Assembly: GCA_963775315.1 (NCBI GenBank)
Contig: CAVZIN010000007.1
Span: forward strand, 1 to 64,000
Origin: CAWGHZ01 sp963775315
Lineage (GTDB): Bacteria; Pseudomonadota; Alphaproteobacteria; MPNO01; DASWLB01
DNA length: 64,000 nt
Direction: 5' to 3'
In this document: positions 52,079 to 60,458 of the stretch, piece after piece
Position numbering within the stretch: the stretch's first letter is position 1
Layout of the letters: every line of letters starts with the position of its first letter
Translations under genes and position numbers: made by a program
The notes under the pieces: model-generated
The model's input: only the letters and a program-made list of their open reading frames with translations
The model's database searches: none
Told to the model about the DNA's origin: nothing

Positions 52079-53698
52079 TCACTTGCTTGTCGCGCGCGCG
52101 AGGAGCGGGCGCAGGGGCTTCGCGCTGGCCAGGAAGTCGCCGAGCGTGCGGGGCGCCGCGTCCGCGTCGGTGTCCGATCGCGTGGCGACCGCGATGAAGG
52201 CCGCGCCCTGCCGCTCGTGCAGCAGCTTCGACTTGGTCTGCAGGAACTTCGAGACATAGGGATTGGCCGTGAAGGCCCCGTCGATCCAGTGCCAGCTCCA
52301 CACCAGCCGGCGCGCGTCGCCGCGGGCGAGGCGAGTGACGTCGACCGCCATCCGGCTCCCCTCGACCGTCGCCTCCGTCGAGCTCGCGTTGAGCCACCGC
52401 CACTGCTTGCCGTCAGCAAGATTGTTGTCGTAGCTCACCACTTCGGCGCCGGGACGCTGGTAGCGATAGTAGGCGACGAACATCGTCACCTCGCGCCCGC
52501 CCTTGGCGTAAGTCTGCATCAGCGTCGCGTCTGCCTTGGGGAAGACCGGGCGCCAGCCGTCGGCCGGAGCGGCGACCGGCTGCCAACCATTGCCGATCTC
52601 CGGCGTAGCCAGCGCCACAGCGCCTTTCGGCGGCGCCGCCTGTATCACCAGCCCTCCATAGGCGGGGTAGATTGCCGCGATGGCGACCGCTACGGCGGCG
52701 AGCGCACCGATGCGCACGGCCGAGGGGCGCGGTCGACCGAGCGCAGAGACGGGCGCGTGCGGCATGTCGTTGATGTCGCGGTCGCGGAACATCATGCCGA
52801 CCCACAGCAGGATGATCGTGACGATGGCGAACAGCAGCCAGCCGTAGACGATGTGGTCGAACCCGACGGCCAGGGTCATGTCGCTGAGATAGCCGATCAG
52901 CACAACCCCGAAGGCGCGGATCCCGTTCGAGATGATCGGCACCACGACGCAGAGGGCGAGGAACGCGCCCTTCCGCCAATAGCTGCGGTATGTGAGCTGC
53001 GCGAACAGGAAACCGAGCGCCAGCGTCGCGATCAGGAACCGGATGCCGGCGCAGGCCTCCGCTACCTCGAAATTGCCGTTGGGCAGCGACAGCAGGAACC
53101 CGTCGCGATAGATCGGGATGCCGACCAGCTCGATACCTTTGACCGCGAAGGTGGCCGTAAAGTTCTGCAGCGGCGGCACCAGAAACGTGCCGAACGGCAC
53201 CGCGAAGGCGGCGTAGCCAAGCGGGAACGCGAGGTAGCGCGACACCCGCCAGCCGAACACGCAGAGGAACAGCGACCACAGCATGAACAGCAGGGCGAAG
53301 TGCTGGACGACGTTGACGTTGGCCGCCGCCGCCAGCAGCCAACCCGCGCCGGAGAGCACGAGCGGCAACAGCCCCCAGGCCGTCGGCTCGGGCATCATGC
53401 GCGCCAACTCTTCCCGCCGCTGCCAGACCAGATAGATGCAGATCGGCAGGATCAGGAAGCCGTGGTTGAAGGTCGTGTCGTCGATCCAGATGCCGACGAT
53501 CGTCGCCGCCGTGTCGTGGAACAGCGCGATCAGCGCGGCGGCGCCCAGCCCGAACGCGATCAGCGCGCTGCGCCAGGCCGGGATGCTCCAAAGCGCAGGC
53601 AGCGCCGCGGATGCGTGCGCCGTCGCCGCGCCGCCGCCATTGGCGGGGCTCGCGGGCGGCAGGGCGTCTTGCGGCCGGGCCTTCGATTCGGCGGTCAC
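52079..53698 (-). CDS. xrtA: Exosortase A fused to EpsI
   Basis: Exosortases are membrane cysteine proteases/transpeptidases that cut PEP-CTERM proteins. This 539-residue protein has a multi-helix N-terminal part with the catalytic Cys216 (EVAEACAGIRFLIATL), Arg261 (SNGIRAFGVV) and His282 (DHIVYGWLLF). A C-terminal periplasmic EpsI domain (about residues 320-539) completes it. The fusion is the usual form in proteobacterial XrtA loci. It overlaps the glycosyltransferase stop by four bases. No PEP-CTERM substrate is encoded in the window. Confidence 0.93.
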   Translation of the reverse strand: MTAESKARPQDALPPASPANGGGAATAHASAALPALWSIPAWRSALIAFGLGAAALIALFHDTAATIVGIWIDDTTFNHGFLILPICIYLVWQRREELARMMPEPTAWGLLPLVLSGAGWLLAAAANVNVVQHFALLFMLWSLFLCVFGWRVSRYLAFPLGYAAFAVPFGTFLVPPLQNFTATFAVKGIELVGIPIYRDGFLLSLPNGNFEVAEACAGIRFLIATLALGFLFAQLTYRSYWRKGAFLALCVVVPIISNGIRAFGVVLIGYLSDMTLAVGFDHIVYGWLLFAIVTIILLWVGMMFRDRDINDMPHAPVSALGRPRPSAVRIGALAAVAVAIAAIYPAYGGLVIQAAPPKGAVALATPEIGNGWQPVAAPADGWRPVFPKADATLMQTYAKGGREVTMFVAYYRYQRPGAEVVSYDNNLADGKQWRWLNASSTEATVEGSRMAVDVTRLARGDARRLVWSWHWIDGAFTANPYVSKFLQTKSKLLHERQGAAFIAVATRSDTDADAAPRTLGDFLASAKPLRPLLARATSK

Positions 53699-54954
53699 GG
53701 CATGCTCGATGTTCGGGTTGAGGGGACGAGTTTATCGCAGGCGGCAGGCGGCTCCAACACGTTCGCCAGTTCGCCGAGGGCGGACTCCCAGCCATAATGC
53801 GCCAATATCAGCGCCCGCGCCCGCGCACCCATGGCGCGCGACGCTTCGCCACCGGCGGCATCGAGCGCCACCCCGGTGGCGGCGGCCAGCGCCTCGGGGC
53901 CGTCGCCCACCATCAGCTCGCGCCCAGCCGTGGCGTCGATCCCCTCTACGGCCTGGGGGGTGGCGATCACTGGCTTGGCCATCGCCATCGCCTCCAGGAC
54001 CTTGTTCTGGATGCCGCGGGCGAGGCGAAGGGGGGCGGCCACCGCTGCCGCATGGGCGACATAGGGTCGCACGTCCGGCACGCGGCCGGTCACGGTGACG
54101 CCGGGAAGCTCGGCGAGGGCGCGCACCTCCGCGGTGGGGTTGGCCCCGACGATGCAGAAGGTGGCGTCCGGCCGGCCGTCGCGGACGCGCGGCAGCACCT
54201 CGCGCGCGAACCACACAACCGCGTCGACATTGGCCCAGTAATCCATCGCGCCCGTGAACACGATCGCACGGCTCCCCGCTGGGAAGGGGTTCTCGTATGC
54301 CGTATCGGGATTAAAAAAGCCGAAATCGACGCCATTGCGCATCGCATGGACGCGGCCGGCAGCTTCCGGCGCGAGGCGGCGGAACAGCGTGGCCTCCGCC
54401 TCGGAGACGAGGAGGGTGGCGTCGGCGAGCGCGGCGGCGCGGCGCTCGAAGGCGAGAAGGCGGCGCGCCTCGCGGGCGTAGACCCAGCCGGAAGGGAAGC
54501 CGCGACCCTTTGCGTATTGCGCCCATTTGTCCGAATCGACGTCGACGAAGTCGAACACGCGCCGCGCGCCCGCCGCCCACGGCGCCATCGCGTACTGCGC
54601 CATCGAGGATGAGTAGGCGACCATCCGGTCGACGCCGCGTCCAGCGACGAGGCCCCTGACCCAACGGGTCAGCGCGGCGCTGCGGTAATAGCCGAGGGTC
54701 AGCGCCTCGCCGGTGGCGAGGCCGGCGAGGCTTCTGATTTTGGCGCGCCGCTTGTCGAGCCCGCCGATCCAGCATTCGCCGCACTGGGCGCGCAGCTCGT
54801 CCGCGTAGCGCCAATCGTACGGGTCGTCGATGAAGCAGCCGAGATGGACGCGATAGCGCTGCACGAGCCAGCGGAAGATCTGCCAGGAGCGGATCTTGTC
54901 GCCCTTGTCGGGCGGAAAGGGGATGCGGTGGGCGAGGAAGACGACGTCGCGCAC
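53695..54954 (-). CDS. Glycosyltransferase of the PEP-CTERM/EpsH1 type
   Basis: The 419-residue GT-B enzyme resembles the TIGR03087 sugar transferases of XrtA loci: N-terminus VVFLAHRIPFPPDKGDKIRS, FDFVDVDSDKWAQYAKG, MRNGVDFGFFNPD and the nucleotide-sugar region RGIQNKVLEAMAMAKPVIAT. It starts at GTG 54954, 5 bp after the FemAB-like stop. It probably adds a sugar to the lipid-linked repeat unit. Confidence 0.9.
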   Translation of the reverse strand: MRDVVFLAHRIPFPPDKGDKIRSWQIFRWLVQRYRVHLGCFIDDPYDWRYADELRAQCGECWIGGLDKRRAKIRSLAGLATGEALTLGYYRSAALTRWVRGLVAGRGVDRMVAYSSSMAQYAMAPWAAGARRVFDFVDVDSDKWAQYAKGRGFPSGWVYAREARRLLAFERRAAALADATLLVSEAEATLFRRLAPEAAGRVHAMRNGVDFGFFNPDTAYENPFPAGSRAIVFTGAMDYWANVDAVVWFAREVLPRVRDGRPDATFCIVGANPTAEVRALAELPGVTVTGRVPDVRPYVAHAAAVAAPLRLARGIQNKVLEAMAMAKPVIATPQAVEGIDATAGRELMVGDGPEALAAATGVALDAAGGEASRAMGARARALILAHYGWESALGELANVLEPPAACDKLVPSTRTSSMP

Positions 54955-54959
54955 GCGCC

Positions 54960-56001
54960 CTATCCCAGTCCGCGCGCGACAAGGGGCCCGATGCGGTTCG
55001 CAACGAACATGGGAAGGCGCTGCCACGCCGCGATGAACAGGCGGTATTTGGGATTGAGCGGATTGACGTCCGGCACGTCGCCGCCTTTCCGCAGGTGGAA
55101 CTCGTAGACCAGGGGCTCGAACGGAAAGCCCCAGTTCTTCTTGAAGGCGAACGCGCCGGTGTTGCGCTTGGAGCGGCCGAAATCGAACATACGGAACCCT
55201 CGGTCCGCCGCCCTTCGCATCACTTCCCAATACATGAAGTCGTTGCCCGCCACGTCGCGCGCCGCGGCGGTTCCGCCGCCGTAATAGGGCAGCACCGTGT
55301 CGCGGAAGTAGAAGTTCATGACGCTGGCGACCGGGGTGGCGCCGTTCAGCACCGTCACGATGTCGCAATCGGCGCCGAACGCCCGCTTGAGGTTGGCGAG
55401 ATAGGCGCGGCCGAACACCGGCGTCCCCAGATTGCGCACGCTTTCGGCATAGATGTCGTAGAGCCGGTCGGTGGCGTCGTCGAGCTCGGAGACGAGGCCG
55501 GCCTTGATTCCCTTCCGCACCATCGCGCGTTGCTTGCGCGGGATCGCCAGCATGTTCTTCTCGTTGTCGGGCTCGATCGGCTTGCGGAACAGGACGTAGA
55601 GGTCGGGCTTGGACGCCCAGCCCGGGTGGGTCGCCTGCCCCGTCCGATACTCGAGGTAGTCGACGCCGAGCTCTTCGGCCATGGCGAGCGCGCGGTCATC
55701 GAGGGCGGCACGCGCCGTCTCGTCCGCCGCCGCAGGCCCGCCGCCCACGGTAAAGCCGGTCGAGATCAACCCGTTGCCGAACAGCCGCGTCTTGACATGG
55801 ACAAGGGGCAGCACTCCGGCGATCTCGCCCGCCCGCTCGGCATAGAGGAAGGGACAGCGATGGCCGAAGCTCGAACTCGATGACCTCCTTCCAGCCCGCG
55901 CGGTGAAAGAAGCTGGCCTCCGGGCACTGGGCGACGAAGGCGTCCCACCGTCCGACGGTGGAGGCGTCGAGCGTCCGGACCTCGATCGGGGACTCGCTCA
56001 A
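54960..56001 (-). CDS. FemAB-like protein of the XrtA locus, with one frameshift
   Basis: The product is a GNAT-fold FemAB relative (TIGR03019 type). The N-terminal part starts at TTG 56001 (MSESPIEVRTLDASTVGRWD, then FFHRAGWKEVIEFE), overlapping the deacetylase stop (TTGA). Near 55870 the frame shifts by one base, and the rest (FGHRCPFLYAERAGEIAGVL, then PLVHVKTRLFGNGLISTGF) runs to 54960 with GGTAAARDVAGNDFMYWEVM and FDFGRSKRNTGAFAFKKNWG. Restored length is about 346 residues. If the shift is real, translation could only restart internally and the enzyme would lack its N-terminus. Confidence 0.83.
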
Positions 56002-56849
56002 TGCCCGCCCAGGAAGACGCGGTCCATCCGATCCCAGGCGAATTCGGCGAGAAGCGTCGCGAGCCGCGACTCCATGCGCCCGAGATTGACGTAGTGGCGG
56101 AAGCGCGTCTTGGCGGGAAGACCGGAGGGACGCGGCTGGTCGGGGTCGATCTCCCACGGGTGGAAGTAGAAAATTCCCGGAAGCTTGTCTTCGCGGTTGA
56201 GCCGCGTCAGCGCCCACCGATAGGCGGGGTAGGGGACGAGACGGAAATAGCCGCCGCCGCCGACCGGCAGGTTCCGCCCGCCGACGCGCAGCGTGGAGAT
56301 CGGCACCTCCAGGACGCCATTTCCGCCGAGCGGCCGGTGGGCGTGGCGGGGGGCCTCCGGCATCCCGTAATGGTCGTGGCGCACCGGGTAGATCGACGAG
56401 GAATAGGCGTAGCCTTCCTCGGCCAGCACCTCGAGCGTCCACAGATTGGTCGCACCGATCGAGAAGCTGGCGGCGCGATAGCCCGTCACCGGCACGCCGC
56501 CGGTGTCCTCGAGGATCTTCTTGGTCCGGCTGATGTCGGCGCGGAACTCCGCCGGCGCCTGATCGGTGGCGCGGAAATGGGCGTAGCCGTGGCTCGCGAG
56601 CTCGTGGCCTTCGGCGACGATGCGCCGGACCAGGGCAGGGTGGCGCTCCGCAACCCAGCCGAGCGTGAAGAAGGTGGCCTTGGCGTTCGCGTCTGCGAAC
56701 AGCGCGAGCACCCGGTCAGTGTTCCGCTCGACCCGCGAATCGAGCCGGGACCAGTCGTCGCGGCTCACGGTGCCGGCGAAGGCCGAAACCTGGAAGTGCT
56801 CCTCCACGTCGACCGACATGGCGTTGACGACGGCGGACGGGGCGGACAT
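55998..56849 (-). CDS. XrtA-associated polysaccharide deacetylase (DUF3473)
   Basis: The 283-residue NodB-type deacetylase has the metal Asp in MSVDVEEHFQV, the HxxxH pair in HELASHGYAHF, YRAASFSIG and a DUF3473 C-terminus (IFYFHPWEIDPDQPR). It would remove acetyl groups from the exopolysaccharide or its precursor. The start is ATG 56849 (MSAPSAV), overlapping the ATPase gene boundary region; an upstream GTG (56861) is less likely. Confidence 0.9.
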   Translation of the reverse strand: MSAPSAVVNAMSVDVEEHFQVSAFAGTVSRDDWSRLDSRVERNTDRVLALFADANAKATFFTLGWVAERHPALVRRIVAEGHELASHGYAHFRATDQAPAEFRADISRTKKILEDTGGVPVTGYRAASFSIGATNLWTLEVLAEEGYAYSSSIYPVRHDHYGMPEAPRHAHRPLGGNGVLEVPISTLRVGGRNLPVGGGGYFRLVPYPAYRWALTRLNREDKLPGIFYFHPWEIDPDQPRPSGLPAKTRFRHYVNLGRMESRLATLLAEFAWDRMDRVFLGGH

Positions 56850-56850
56850 G

Positions 56851-57879
56851 TCAGCCGCCACTCTTCAGCGCCAGCACGCGCTTGCGAAGCTCGGACATAG
56901 TCTCGATCCGATCGGGCGCCACGACAGGCGCGCGCCAGCGGGGCGGCGGCGCGGGCTGCGGCGCGGAGGCGGCCTTCGGGACCGCACCTGCGGCGAAGCG
57001 CGTCGCCGGAGCCGCCTCGGAGTCGGGCTCGGCGCCGTAGCTGGGGGTGATCAGCCGGGAATGCTGTGTGCCTTCCTCGGCGAGCTCGGCCGCCACCTGC
57101 TCGACCACCGCCTCGTCGATCCGATGCAGCTCCTCGATCGAGCCGTAGAGCAGAAGCCGGCCGCATAGCGTGTTAACCCGGCGCGGCACGCCACCGGTAT
57201 GGGCCTGAATGCGGCCGAACGCCCCGTCGGCGAAGACCGGGTCCTCCTGCCAGCCGACCATCGTGAGCCGATGGCGCACGTAGTCGCGCAGCTCGGCCTC
57301 GTCCAGCGGTTCGAGATGGCAGGATGCGATCACCCGCTGGCGGAGCTGTTCCATGTCGGCGCGGCCGATGATGCGGCGGAACTCGGGCTGGCCGAGCAGA
57401 AAGATCTGCAGCAGCGGCTTGCCCTCGTGCTGGAAGTTCGAGAGCATGCGCAGCTCCTCGAGGGCGGACGGCGGGATGTTCTGTGCCTCGTCGACTACCA
57501 GCAGCACGTGCTTGCCGATCCGCCGCGCGTCGATGAGGAACGACTCGATCGCGCGCAGCAGAGTCGCCTTGTCGACCCCGGTATGGCGAAGCCCGTAGGC
57601 CGAGGCGACCATGCGAAGCGCGTCGTCGGCCTCGAGCAGCGTCGTGACGACATGCCCGTAGACGAATCGCTCGCGGTCGATGCGGTTCAGCATGTTGCCG
57701 ACCAGTGTGGTCTTGCCGGTTCCCACGTCGCCGGTGACAACGATGAATCCCTCACGCTCGTTCAGCCCGAACGACAGGTATGCCATCGCCTTCCGGTGGC
57801 TTCGGCTCGCATAGAAGAATCGCGGATCGGGGCTGAGCTGGAACGGCCGGCCGGACAGCTTGTAAAAGGCCTCGTACAT
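56851..57879 (-). CDS. XrtA-associated AAA ATPase
   Basis: The 342-residue protein resembles ExeA/GspA-like ATPases of PEP-CTERM loci (TIGR03015 type): N-terminal YKLSGRPFQLSPDPRFFYAS, Walker A TGDVGTGKTTLVG, Walker B LLVVDEAQNIPP, and the AAA C-terminal GGVPRRVNTLCGRLLLYG. The tail is Ala/Pro-rich and disordered. Likely a regulator or energiser of export. Confidence 0.92.
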   Translation of the reverse strand: MYEAFYKLSGRPFQLSPDPRFFYASRSHRKAMAYLSFGLNEREGFIVVTGDVGTGKTTLVGNMLNRIDRERFVYGHVVTTLLEADDALRMVASAYGLRHTGVDKATLLRAIESFLIDARRIGKHVLLVVDEAQNIPPSALEELRMLSNFQHEGKPLLQIFLLGQPEFRRIIGRADMEQLRQRVIASCHLEPLDEAELRDYVRHRLTMVGWQEDPVFADGAFGRIQAHTGGVPRRVNTLCGRLLLYGSIEELHRIDEAVVEQVAAELAEEGTQHSRLITPSYGAEPDSEAAPATRFAAGAVPKAASAPQPAPPPRWRAPVVAPDRIETMSELRKRVLALKSGG

Positions 57880-57886
57880 GATGGCC

Positions 57887-59356
57887 TCAGAACGTCTTCC
57901 GGAGCGAAACTGTCACTGCGGTCTCGTTGGTGTTCAGGGTCGGGTCGCTGGAATCGAGCCGCGAGGTGTTGAGCGAGAGCGAGGCGGTGGCCGTCTCCGT
58001 GAGCTGGTAGGCGAGACTCGCCGTGCCCACAAGACGGTTGCTCGTGACCGGACCGGCCGTGGCGACGCCCTGCGTCTGATCGGTGATCTGGTAGTTGAAG
58101 CCGAGCGTTCCAGATGTCCGGCGGTTGATCTGGCGCGTCCAGGTGAGGCTCGCATTGTTGGTGACCTGGTCGGCGCCGGTCGCGTCGGTCATCTGGTCCG
58201 CGTGGCTGAACAAGACGTTGAACGTGTTGCGCCCGCGCGTGCCTTGCAGCCCCGCTGTGAACGTCGTGGTACGCGCGGTCTGGTTCTGCAGGGCGAAATT
58301 CTGGGTGGTCGGATTGAAGGGGAGGCCGGTGCGCGTGTCGATGAACGTGCCGTCGGGAGCGACGCCGAGGAAAGCCAGGCCGTTCGCGACCTGCTGCTGC
58401 GAGAAGGTCAGGGATTGGTCATAGCTCGTCGTGAAGGTGGTACGCGACGACAGCCGGTAGGAGCCGTTGAAGCTGAAAAATTGAGAATTGTCGCGATGGT
58501 TGTAGTTGACGCTCAAGCTGGTGCGCGGACCCGGGGTCAACCGGAAACCGGCGCTCCAGGTGACCCCGTGGATCTGCTGGGCGAGCGAGTTGTCGCGGAT
58601 GTGCTGCCAGCCGAGCCCGGCGAGAAGCGCATACTTCCGGCTGATGATGTAGGTGTAGTTGGTATTGGCGGTCTTCGAATCGATGCCCGGCAGGTCGGCG
58701 CCGCGGTCGGTCTTGGATTCCTGCGCGGTCGCAGACCACTGAAGCTGAGTAAAGGCGCGCCCGCTGGTTGCCTGGAAGGTCTCGCTCAGCACCTTGGTCG
58801 ACTGGTTGGCAGCGGTGAGGGCCGCCGTGCTGAGGTTGCCCGCGGCTGTCGCGCCATTCGTCGGCGTCGACGATACGTCGCTGTAGGTGATGGTCGAGAC
58901 CGTGCTGACGTACGGGCCGAAATGATGCAGGAAGCGCGGCCCGCCGGTGAAGCTCGTCGTGTCGGCGCTGTTGACCGCATTCACTCCGGGCGTGGCGGAC
59001 GTGGCCAGGGTGGGGTTGATCACCTGGCGGAAGATTGCCGCATTGGCGTCGAAGAAGAGCTGCTGCTTCCACAGTTCGGCCGTGCCGCTGGCCGTCAGGT
59101 TGTGGCTCAGGTCGTCGCGCCCCGATTCGCGCTTGTAGAGCGTCTGGTCTGCGCTGTAGTCGAGGTTCAGGTTTACGCGCCCGCCCTGGGCTGACACGCC
59201 CACGCCCGGCGTCAACGTCGTGATGAAGTCGGAAACCTGCTTCGTGTTGCCGGTCGCGAGGTTCACGTTGTTCGTATAGCTCTCGCTCGCCGCGACAGAG
59301 GGCGTAATGCGCCAGCGCGCCGCCTGGGCGGAAAGCCCACCCACGGATGTCGCCAC
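57887..59356 (-). CDS. Outer-membrane beta-barrel protein of the XrtA locus
   Basis: The product has many alternating strands rich in Thr/Ser/Asn and ends in Phe (TVSLRKTF), as outer-membrane barrels do; it resembles TIGR03016 proteins of XrtA loci. From GTG 59356 it has 489 residues, but that start lies inside the signal peptide. The frame upstream encodes RRWVALTIVAAVATSVGGLS and QA before the mature part (ARWRITPS), with no ATG, GTG or TTG; CTG 59422 behind GGGGGG is the best candidate. Either a rare start is used or a base is wrong. Role: export or anchoring of the polysaccharide. Confidence 0.85.
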   Translation of the reverse strand: MATSVGGLSAQAARWRITPSVAASESYTNNVNLATGNTKQVSDFITTLTPGVGVSAQGGRVNLNLDYSADQTLYKRESGRDDLSHNLTASGTAELWKQQLFFDANAAIFRQVINPTLATSATPGVNAVNSADTTSFTGGPRFLHHFGPYVSTVSTITYSDVSSTPTNGATAAGNLSTAALTAANQSTKVLSETFQATSGRAFTQLQWSATAQESKTDRGADLPGIDSKTANTNYTYIISRKYALLAGLGWQHIRDNSLAQQIHGVTWSAGFRLTPGPRTSLSVNYNHRDNSQFFSFNGSYRLSSRTTFTTSYDQSLTFSQQQVANGLAFLGVAPDGTFIDTRTGLPFNPTTQNFALQNQTARTTTFTAGLQGTRGRNTFNVLFSHADQMTDATGADQVTNNASLTWTRQINRRTSGTLGFNYQITDQTQGVATAGPVTSNRLVGTASLAYQLTETATASLSLNTSRLDSSDPTLNTNETAVTVSLRKTF

Positions 59357-59446
59357 GGCTGCAACAATCGTCAGGGCAACCCAGCGCCGTCCCGGCTGCC
59401 CGCAAGAATCACGTCTAGCCAGCCCATCCCCCCGCGGTCCCGAGGA

Positions 59447-60451
59447 TCAGCGATTATAGCCATAATAGGCCCCGAAGCGTTCGCTGTTCCCCGTGGGTTG
59501 GGCCTTATTTAGCAAAAGGTTGATGTTCTTGCACGAGGCAATAAGCCCAAGAGCGTTCTCGACCGCCTGCTGCATGGTGCTCTGAGCCTCGACCACGAAC
59601 AGCGTCTGGCCGACGTGGAGGGCCAGTACGCCGGGGACGCTCGACATCAGCACCGGCGGCGAATCGATGATGATGACCCGGTCTGGATAGCGCCTGGCGA
59701 TATCGGTGACGAACTTGTCCATCTTGTCGCTGGCCAGGAGCTCGGTGGCCAGATGGTGCTGGCGCCCGGCCGGGAGGATGGTCAGGTTCTCCAGATCGGT
59801 GCGAATCAGTACGTCGGAGAGGTCGAGGTCGTCATCCGCGATCAGGTCGACGAGCCCCTTTTCCGCCTCGATGCCCAGCACGTTCAGGACGTCCGGCTTG
59901 GCCACGTCGGCGTCGATCAGCAGCACGGTCAGGTCGCGCTCGAGCGCGATCGACATCGCGAGGCTCACGGAGCAGAACGTCTTCCCCTCGCCGGGCTTGG
60001 CGCTGGTGACCATGATGAGATTGCCGTTCTCGATGGCGTCCGGCGGCTCGGCGAACGCCTTGAGAAGCAGCGGCCGCTTGATCAGCCGGAACTCCTCGGC
60101 AATCTGCGAGCGCTCGGAATGCGACGTGACGAGCCCGGCAGCGCGCAGCGCGTCCATGTCGAGCTTGACGCGGTTGCGGGTGAAGCGCCGGCTGCCCGGT
60201 TCCTCGGATCCGGGGCGGGGCGGCGGCTCCATCAGGTCGGCCCCTGCCGCGCCGGCGGGTGCGGCCGTGCCGGGGGGCTTCGCGGGGGCAAGCGTCGCCT
60301 GGCTTGCGGCATGGACGTTCGGGGCGGGCGAGGGGGCCGCATCGGAAGGCTGACCGCCACCTTGGCGGGCGAGCCGTTCGGCCGCGCGTTCCACCAGCGA
60401 GCGGTGCGGCTTGTCGTCGGCTGGCTTGCCGTTTTCGCCGTTGGCGCTCAT
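59447..60451 (-). CDS. CpsD/CapB-type tyrosine autokinase
   Basis: The 334-residue cytoplasmic BY-kinase half has Walker A (TSAKPGEGKTFCSVSLA), Walker A' (VLLIDADVAKPDVLNVLG) and Walker B (VIIIDSPPVL), and a C-terminal tyrosine cluster (FGAYYGYNR) for autophosphorylation. It matches the XrtA-system kinase TIGR03018. It works with the chain-length protein encoded 7 bp upstream. The first 110 residues are Pro/Ala-rich linker. The start is ATG 60451. Confidence 0.92.
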   Translation of the reverse strand: MSANGENGKPADDKPHRSLVERAAERLARQGGGQPSDAAPSPAPNVHAASQATLAPAKPPGTAAPAGAAGADLMEPPPRPGSEEPGSRRFTRNRVKLDMDALRAAGLVTSHSERSQIAEEFRLIKRPLLLKAFAEPPDAIENGNLIMVTSAKPGEGKTFCSVSLAMSIALERDLTVLLIDADVAKPDVLNVLGIEAEKGLVDLIADDDLDLSDVLIRTDLENLTILPAGRQHHLATELLASDKMDKFVTDIARRYPDRVIIIDSPPVLMSSVPGVLALHVGQTLFVVEAQSTMQQAVENALGLIASCKNINLLLNKAQPTGNSERFGAYYGYNR

Positions 60452-60458
60452 CGCGGCC

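Noticed and set aside
51974..53797. 607-codon plus-strand frame opposite xrtA
   Set aside because: Low-complexity Arg/Gln/Pro composition and antisense to a clear exosortase gene; a GC-rich shadow frame.
57878..59194. 438-codon plus-strand frame opposite the beta-barrel gene
   Set aside because: Composition is Gly/Arg/Val-rich with no motif; the minus-strand barrel is strongly supported.
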